64,000 bases of DNA. Origin: Kribbella pratensis (lineage in GTDB: Bacteria; Actinomycetota; Actinomycetes; Propionibacteriales; Kribbellaceae). Below are positions 59,500-64,000 of the stretch, one piece after another (position 1 is the stretch's first letter; every line of letters starts with the position of its first letter). Under the pieces are notes generated by a model that was given only the letters and a program-made list of their open reading frames with translations, was not told where the DNA came from and did not search any database. The DNA is taken from NCBI RefSeq assembly GCF_004365355.1, contig NZ_SODP01000003.1, positions 1,054,001 through 1,118,000 on the forward strand, read 5' to 3'. Made by a program: the position numbers and the translations under genes.

Positions 59500-61056
59500 G
59501 TGGTGCTCGCGTTCGGCGGCGACCTGGAGTTCGACCCGGCCTTGTTCGAGGTACGCCGGGGCGGTGTTCCGGTGCCGCTGGAGCCGCAGGCCTTCGACGT
59601 GCTGGCCTATCTCGTCTCGCACCGTGATCGGGTGGTGTCGAAAGCGGAACTGATGGACGGGGTGTGGGGCAGCCGTTTCGTCAGCGAGACGGCCGTCACC
59701 AGCCGGATCAAGCAGATCCGGCGGGCGCTCGGCGACGACGGCCACAGTCAGCGGATGATCCGGACCCAGCACGGCCGGGGCTACCGGTTCGTCGCGCCGG
59801 TCGAGGCGCAGCCGGTACTCGGGGCGGGCGAGCCGATCCGCTACACCGTCAGCGACGGCCTGCACATCGCCTACCAGGTGACCGGTGGCGGCGAGCTCGA
59901 CATCGTGCTGATCTCGGGGTTCGTGTCCCATCTCGAGCTGGACTGGGCCGACCCGCGGCACGCCCACTTCCTGGATCGGCTCGGGTCGTACGGCCGGTTG
60001 ATCCGGTTCGACAAACGGGGCACGGGGATGTCGGACCGGCCGACCGGTATCCCGGACATCGAGACGCGGATGCACGACGTCCTGTCCGTGATGGATGCCG
60101 TGGGTTCGGAGCGGGCGGTGCTCGTCGGGTACTCCGAAGGCGGGCCGATGGCGATCCTGTGCGCGGCGGCCCACCCCGAACGCGTCGCCGGGCTCGTGCT
60201 GTACGGGACGTACGCCAAGCGAATGTGGTCGGAGGACTATCCCTGGGCGCTGAAACGGGAGTACTGGCAGGCCTACACCGAGGAGCTCGTCGGTCGCTGG
60301 GACTGGGAGGCGGACATGCTGATGCGCTGCCCTTCCGCCGACGAGCAGATGCAGCAGTGGTGGGGGCGACGCATGCGCGCTGCGGCGACGCCGTCGACCG
60401 TACGGGCGTTGATGGACATGAACGCGCTGGTAGACGTCCGGGACGCGCTGCCCGCGGTGCGGGTCCCGACGCTGGTGCTCCAGCGGCTCGGGGACGCGCT
60501 CGTCGATCCCGAGGGCGCCCGGTTCCTCGCGGACCGCATTCCGGGCGCCCGGCTGGAGTTGATCGAGGGAGAGGACCACTTCGTCTCCGGCGATCCCGAT
60601 CAGATCCTCGATGCGATCGAGCCGTTCCTGCGCGGGCTGCCCGGACCGGAGCATCGCCCGTCGGCGCTTGCCGCCGTGGCGGCGCCGGCCGGGCCAGGAG
60701 CCGAGGAGGTGGCGGCGGGGCTGGTCGCGGCCGGTGGTCGTCCGTGCTCAGGTCCGGCCGGCCGGGTGGTGGTGCTGTTCGACGGACCCGCGACGGCCGT
60801 TCGCGCCGGACTCGCTCAGCTTCGGGGAGCCGCCCGACTCGGTGTGACCATCGCCGAGGTGCCGCGCGATGAAACCGAGCTCGACGCGTACGGCGTAGTG
60901 ACCGCGATCGCACTGGCCGACCAGGCGGCGCCGGGCTCGTTGTGGCTGACATCGGCCGTGCGCGACCTGCTCGCCAGCTCCGGTGTCGTGACCGAGTTCG
61001 CCGGCGAGCAGGTGGTTGGTGGCGTGGAGCCGCAAGCGGTGTTCCGCGCCCTGTGA
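59500..61056 (+). CDS. Winged-helix / alpha-beta hydrolase / half-cyclase fusion protein
   Basis: This protein has 518 residues from a GTG at 59500 (59503 equally possible). Residues 1-100 are an OmpR-type winged helix without receiver: VPLEPQAFDVLAYLVSHRDRVVSKAELMDGVWGSRFVSETAVTSRIKQIRRALGDDGHSQRMIRTQHGRGYRF. Residues 110-385 are an alpha/beta hydrolase (nucleophile elbow VGYSEGGPMAIL; GEDHFV for the His). Residues 405-518 resemble only the second half of a class III adenylyl cyclase (FDGPATAVRAGLAQLRGAARLG ... GVVTAIALADQAAPGSLWLTSAVRDLLASSG), without its metal-binding Asp motif. It is probably a regulator with ligand-sensing hydrolase and a dead cyclase remnant. Its stop abuts the convergent OsmC stop with no gap (TGATCA). 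Confidence 0.85.
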   Translation: MVLAFGGDLEFDPALFEVRRGGVPVPLEPQAFDVLAYLVSHRDRVVSKAELMDGVWGSRFVSETAVTSRIKQIRRALGDDGHSQRMIRTQHGRGYRFVAPVEAQPVLGAGEPIRYTVSDGLHIAYQVTGGGELDIVLISGFVSHLELDWADPRHAHFLDRLGSYGRLIRFDKRGTGMSDRPTGIPDIETRMHDVLSVMDAVGSERAVLVGYSEGGPMAILCAAAHPERVAGLVLYGTYAKRMWSEDYPWALKREYWQAYTEELVGRWDWEADMLMRCPSADEQMQQWWGRRMRAAATPSTVRALMDMNALVDVRDALPAVRVPTLVLQRLGDALVDPEGARFLADRIPGARLELIEGEDHFVSGDPDQILDAIEPFLRGLPGPEHRPSALAAVAAPAGPGAEEVAAGLVAAGGRPCSGPAGRVVVLFDGPATAVRAGLAQLRGAARLGVTIAEVPRDETELDAYGVVTAIALADQAAPGSLWLTSAVRDLLASSGVVTEFAGEQVVGGVEPQAVFRAL

Positions 61057-61626
61057 TCAGGCGGTCGCGACGTCGATCGACACCGGGACGCCGTGGGTGA
61101 TCACGTCGTACACGGCCGAGCGGTTCCTCGACTGCTCGACCAGGCCCTTCAGCTTCTCCGCCTCGGCGTCGCCCTTGACGTGGAAGACGACCCGGATCGC
61201 TTCGTACCCGTTGCGGACGTCCGGGTCGAGGCCAAGGATGCCGAGCAGGTTGATGTCGCCTTCGACGGTCGAGGTGACTTCCTCGAGATCGATGCCCCGG
61301 GCCGCGGCGATGTTCGCGAGACCGCTGGTGAGGCAGGCGGCCAGCGCGTGCAGCAGGTGCTCGGCCGGTGTCGGGCCGTTGTCGCCGCCGACCAGCACCG
61401 GCGGGTGGTCGGCGTCGAAGGTGAAGTCCGCCGGACGGGTGTTCTCCTGGCCCGCGCCGTAGAACGCGTTGATCGTGCCGCGGTTGTGCGTGCCGCTGAT
61501 CCACCGGTTCGTGGCGCGGAACTGGAACCGGGCGATCTCCGGCTGGGCCTTGACGGCGTCGAGAGTTGCGAACAACGTAGCGGTGTCGACGCCGTTGCGG
61601 TGGCCGTCGGTCGTGGTTGCGGTCAT
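61057..61626 (-). CDS. OsmC family protein
   Basis: This 189-residue protein starts MTATTTDGHRNGVDTATLFATLDAVK at the ATG at 61626. The OsmC core is FTFDADHPPVLVGGDNGPTPAEHLLHALAACLTSGLANIAAARG, with a peroxidatic-type Cys in AACLTSG, followed by VEGDINLLGILGLDPDVRNGYEAIRVVFHVKGDAEAEKLKGLVEQSRNRSAVYDVI. A second active-site Cys is not evident in the N-terminal part, so peroxidase activity is uncertain. It follows the FAD monooxygenase by 13 bases on the same strand. Confidence 0.9.
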   Translation of the reverse strand: MTATTTDGHRNGVDTATLFATLDAVKAQPEIARFQFRATNRWISGTHNRGTINAFYGAGQENTRPADFTFDADHPPVLVGGDNGPTPAEHLLHALAACLTSGLANIAAARGIDLEEVTSTVEGDINLLGILGLDPDVRNGYEAIRVVFHVKGDAEAEKLKGLVEQSRNRSAVYDVITHGVPVSIDVATA

Positions 61627-61639
61627 GATGCTCGTCCTT

Positions 61640-62809
61640 TCAGGCAGCAAGGTTTGCTCTGGGGCCGGGAAATCCGGCGAGCTGGTCGGCCTCGCGCTCG
61701 AGTGCGTCGCTCAGCTCGAGCTGGAGTTCGACGAAGCGCGACGGTGGTGGAAAGGCGGTCAGCGCACGCGTCAGGTCGAACACCTCGCGCCCCATCGCGT
61801 CACGGCTTTCCTGGTACGACGTCAGTGCGGCCCGCTCACTCGTCGGCTCACGGAGACTCCGGTCGATCGCGGTCGCCAGCAGTTCCGCGTCCCGGAACGC
61901 GTCGGTGATGCCGTGACCGGTGATCGGGTCCCGGTGGTACCCGGCGTCACCGACGAGCGCCCATCCCGGGCCATGCGCCCGGCGACGGTAGTTCGGCAGA
62001 TTCGCCGTACCGCGCAGCCGCGCGGTGATGCGGCCGGCGCGCACCCGGCGACCGAGGTCGGGGACCAGGAGCTCCAGCTGTTCAACGAAGACTGTCGAGC
62101 GCTCGGCGCCCGCGGTCCGGATCGGTTCCAGCAGCGGAGTCGGGCGGATCAACCAGACACACGCCTCGCCGTCGTTGGTCGGGAAGACCCCGGCGAAGGC
62201 GTCGGATGCGATGTGGAACTCATACGTGTCCCGGCGGAGACCGGTCACATACGTGTAGAAGACCGCACAGGGTGAGGTGAACCGCTCCAGCATCTCCGCA
62301 CCGAGGAAGCCGGCCATGCGTGACCCGCGCCCATCTGCGCCGACGACCATCCGGGCGGGCAGTTCAATGTAATCGCCCCTCGTGGTGAGACCGGCGATTC
62401 CGTTGACTCTTCCGTCGTCTGTCCTCAGCACACCGATCGCGGTCACACCGCTCTGGAGTCGCGCGCCGGCTTCCCCCGCGGCGTCGGCGAGCAGGCTGTC
62501 GAGCACCCGGCGTCGCGGTGCGACCAGCATGTCCACACCGGCGCGCTGCTTGATTCGCCGTACCTTCGGATCGCCCTCGATGTCGAACAGGACCTGTGTG
62601 ATCGGCGGCGCGCCACTGCCCAGGACGCGATCGAGCAGCCCCCACCGGGAGAGTTGGACGACGCCTCCGCGGATCAGACCGTGCGTCGACAGCGTGTCGC
62701 TCGGCAGCGGCGTCCTGTCGACCATGAGGACGTCGTGGCCCATCCCGGCCAGCAGTCTCCCGGTCGCCGCCCCGGCACACCGTGCCCCCACCACCACGAC
62801 GTCGTACAT
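61640..62809 (-). CDS. FAD-dependent monooxygenase (PHBH fold)
   Basis: This 389-residue protein starts at 62809 (MYDVVVVGARCAGAATGRLLAGMGHDVLMVDR). FAD motifs are GARCAGAATG near the N-terminus, the DG motif VVGADGRGSRMAGFLG, and the GD motif ALVGDAGYHRDPITGHGITDAFRDAELLA. The protein belongs to the geranylgeranyl-reductase/aromatic hydroxylase branch of group A flavoproteins. Substrate is unknown. Immediate neighbour osmC is probably co-transcribed. Confidence 0.9.
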   Translation of the reverse strand: MYDVVVVGARCAGAATGRLLAGMGHDVLMVDRTPLPSDTLSTHGLIRGGVVQLSRWGLLDRVLGSGAPPITQVLFDIEGDPKVRRIKQRAGVDMLVAPRRRVLDSLLADAAGEAGARLQSGVTAIGVLRTDDGRVNGIAGLTTRGDYIELPARMVVGADGRGSRMAGFLGAEMLERFTSPCAVFYTYVTGLRRDTYEFHIASDAFAGVFPTNDGEACVWLIRPTPLLEPIRTAGAERSTVFVEQLELLVPDLGRRVRAGRITARLRGTANLPNYRRRAHGPGWALVGDAGYHRDPITGHGITDAFRDAELLATAIDRSLREPTSERAALTSYQESRDAMGREVFDLTRALTAFPPPSRFVELQLELSDALEREADQLAGFPGPRANLAA

Positions 62810-62940
62810 TTCGGCCCCATCTCTCAGTTCTGATGGGACGACTCTGCGCGCGACGGTGGTCAGTTACTTGGAGACGGCATGGAGGACGGGTGGAGGCCGG
62901 ATCTCCACGACTTCTCCACAGTCCCCGCTGAACTGGTTAG

Positions 62941-62980
62941 CGTAGTCGTAGGGCCATTCGGAGGTTGTCCATTCAGGACC
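62941..62980 (-). pseudogene. Possible short relic of a GH1 beta-glucosidase coding region
   Basis: These 40 bases match 63955-63993, the GH1 segment encoding LLDNFEWAYGYVK, at roughly 33 positions with one indel. The copy lies just upstream of the intervening alpha/beta hydrolase gene and in the same orientation as the intact segment. The indel breaks the frame. It may be a relic of an older GH1 gene end or of a local duplication; the short length keeps confidence low. Confidence 0.35.
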
Positions 62981-62994
62981 GGCGAGGTAGCAAT

Positions 62995-63882
62995 TTGACT
63001 GGATCAGAACGCGTCGTGTTCGAGGACGAGCGGGTTGTCGAGGTCTGGGAAGGTGGCGATCCTGCGGGGGCGCCGGTGGTGTTTCAGCCTGGGACGCCGT
63101 CTGGGCGGTTGCAGGGGGTGTTGGGGGATGCGGCTGCGAAGCGGTGTGGGGTTCGGTTGATCTCGGTTAGTCGGCCTGGGTACGGCGGGTCGACGTACAC
63201 GTCGCCGAGTTTGGCGTCGGTTGGCCACGACACTCTGCTCGTTGCCGATGAGCTTGGTGTTGGTGAGTTCGCCGTACTCGGTGCTTCGGGTGGTGGGCCG
63301 TATGCGATCGCCACCGGATTGGCGGATCCTCAGCGTGTGAAGGCCGTTGGGCTTGCGGGTGCGGTCGGACCGTGGCGATTGATCGAGCCGCCGGACCCCG
63401 ATGACCCGGACCTGCCGCTGCTCGCGTTGGTGGACGCGGGTGATGTCGCCGGCGCGTTGGACGGCTTCCGGCGGCAGGGTGCGCAGGCCTTCGACCGGAT
63501 GCTCGCGCTCGACGACACCGCGATGATCGACACGTTCTTCGAGGGGGCGCCCAGCGAGGACCTCGGCTGGCTGGATGCGGAGGCTCGGGTGGTGTGGGCG
63601 GCCGATGCGCGGGAGGCGCTGGCGTCGTACGACGGTTATGCGCGCGACAACGTGGCGTGGGGAGGCGCGTGGGATGTGGATCCGACGCGCCTCACTGTGC
63701 CTACGTGGTTGTGGTACGGCGAGGCGGACCGGATGGTGCCGCCCTCACAAGCCCGTTGGCTGGCCCAACGGATCCCGCGCGCCACGCTGATCGTGCGGCC
63801 AGGCGAAGGCCACGGCCGCACGATCTTCGGGCATTGGGCCGAGATGTTCAGCGCGCTCGGTGCTGGGCCGCCAGCTCCTTGA
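62995..63882 (+). CDS. Alpha/beta hydrolase
   Basis: This protein has about 295 residues. The start is uncertain: TTG at 62995 after GGCGAGGTAG is used; TTG at 62965 or the GTG at 63016 are alternatives. Features are VVFQPGTPSGRLQG (oxyanion loop), ISVSRPGYGGSTYTSPSLASVGHD, the nucleophile elbow LGASGGGPYAIATGLADPQRV, WYGEADRMVPPSQARWLAQRIP (acid) and RPGEGHGRTIF (His). This is the typical haloperoxidase/epoxide-hydrolase-like fold. The 3' end overlaps the convergent GH1 gene by 35 bases. Confidence 0.85.
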   Translation: MTGSERVVFEDERVVEVWEGGDPAGAPVVFQPGTPSGRLQGVLGDAAAKRCGVRLISVSRPGYGGSTYTSPSLASVGHDTLLVADELGVGEFAVLGASGGGPYAIATGLADPQRVKAVGLAGAVGPWRLIEPPDPDDPDLPLLALVDAGDVAGALDGFRRQGAQAFDRMLALDDTAMIDTFFEGAPSEDLGWLDAEARVVWAADAREALASYDGYARDNVAWGGAWDVDPTRLTVPTWLWYGEADRMVPPSQARWLAQRIPRATLIVRPGEGHGRTIFGHWAEMFSALGAGPPAP

Positions 63883-64000
63883 GGTACGCCGCGCTGGCCT
63901 TAGGGATGCGTTTCTGCGTGTCGTAGTCGACTCGGACGATGCCGAAGCGTTTGACGTAGCCGTAGGCCCATTCGAAGTTGTCCAGCAGGGACCAGGCGAG
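63848..64000 (-). CDS. GH1 beta-glucosidase, C-terminal end (cut by window edge)
   Basis: The last 50 codons are present: SLLDNFEWAYGYVKRFG, then IVRVDYDTQKRIPKASAAYL and KELAAQHRAR. 'SLLDNFEWAxGYxxRFGIVxVDY' is the conserved C-terminal aglycone/sugar-binding segment of GH1 beta-glucosidases, and the tail KASAxYLKEL is typical. The catalytic Glu residues are beyond the right edge. The stop at 63848 lies inside the 3' end of the convergent alpha/beta hydrolase. Confidence 0.93.
   Translation of the reverse strand, partial: LAWSLLDNFEWAYGYVKRFGIVRVDYDTQKRIPKASAAYLKELAAQHRAR

Overview
The window is high-GC actinobacterial chromosome. Codon use is strongly G/C-ending, GTG starts are frequent, the initiator tRNA carries an encoded CCA end, and the PPA1309/UPF0182 pair and Tad-type pilus genes are present. 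Gene content and protein style fit a soil member of the Propionibacteriales, most like Kribbella or a relative; this placement is inference from family recognition, not from a search. No insertion sequence, prophage, integrase or CRISPR array was seen.

Layout. 1-4.2 kb: end of a Tad/Flp pilus operon on the minus strand (two Flp pilins, TadE, TadG, CpaB, start of CpaE), with a divergent prepilin peptidase and an orphan NarL-type response regulator. 5-8.8 kb: a quinone oxidoreductase/HxlR pair, a DUF2064-like protein, a chimeric prepilin/LuxR pseudogene, about 500 bp of G-run-rich degenerate repeats, and a NUDIX hydrolase. 8.9-17.8 kb: conserved core (zinc metalloprotease, MoaE, Lon-like PDZ protease, PPA1309, UPF0182, initiator tRNA). 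17.8-29.9 kb: mixed metabolic and regulatory genes, a DrrAB-type exporter with its TetR regulator and a doubled palindromic operator, a LigD-type polymerase domain, IlvE, and several decayed genes. 29.9-43.1 kb: secreted subtilase, a frameshifted methyltransferase, GH18 chitinase, a receiver-flavoprotein/sensor-kinase pair, and several hydrolase and regulator genes.

43.1-59.4 kb is the most coherent block. It is a galactoside-utilisation locus: secreted sialidase (GH33), secreted GH27 and cytoplasmic GH36 alpha-galactosidases, an ABC importer without its own ATPase, an aldose-epimerase-like protein, an SDR that could act as galactose dehydrogenase, DgoD galactonate dehydratase, a KDG/KDGal-type kinase, a KDPG/KDPGal-type aldolase and an FCD-type GntR regulator. 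Together these rebuild most of the De Ley-Doudoroff route (galactose to galactonate to 2-keto-3-deoxygalactonate to its 6-phosphate to pyruvate and glyceraldehyde-3-phosphate). No galactonolactonase is visible. A GH20 beta-N-acetylhexosaminidase lies beside the block.

59.5-64 kb holds a three-part winged-helix/alpha-beta-hydrolase/half-cyclase protein, an OsmC protein, a flavin monooxygenase, an alpha/beta hydrolase, and the C-terminus of a GH1 beta-glucosidase running off the right edge. The least conventional items are the receiver-Grx-like-TrxR-like flavoprotein co-encoded with a cyclic-nucleotide-domain histidine kinase (35760-38887), the winged-helix/hydrolase/half-cyclase fusion, and the G-rich repeat tract next to the chimeric pseudogene.
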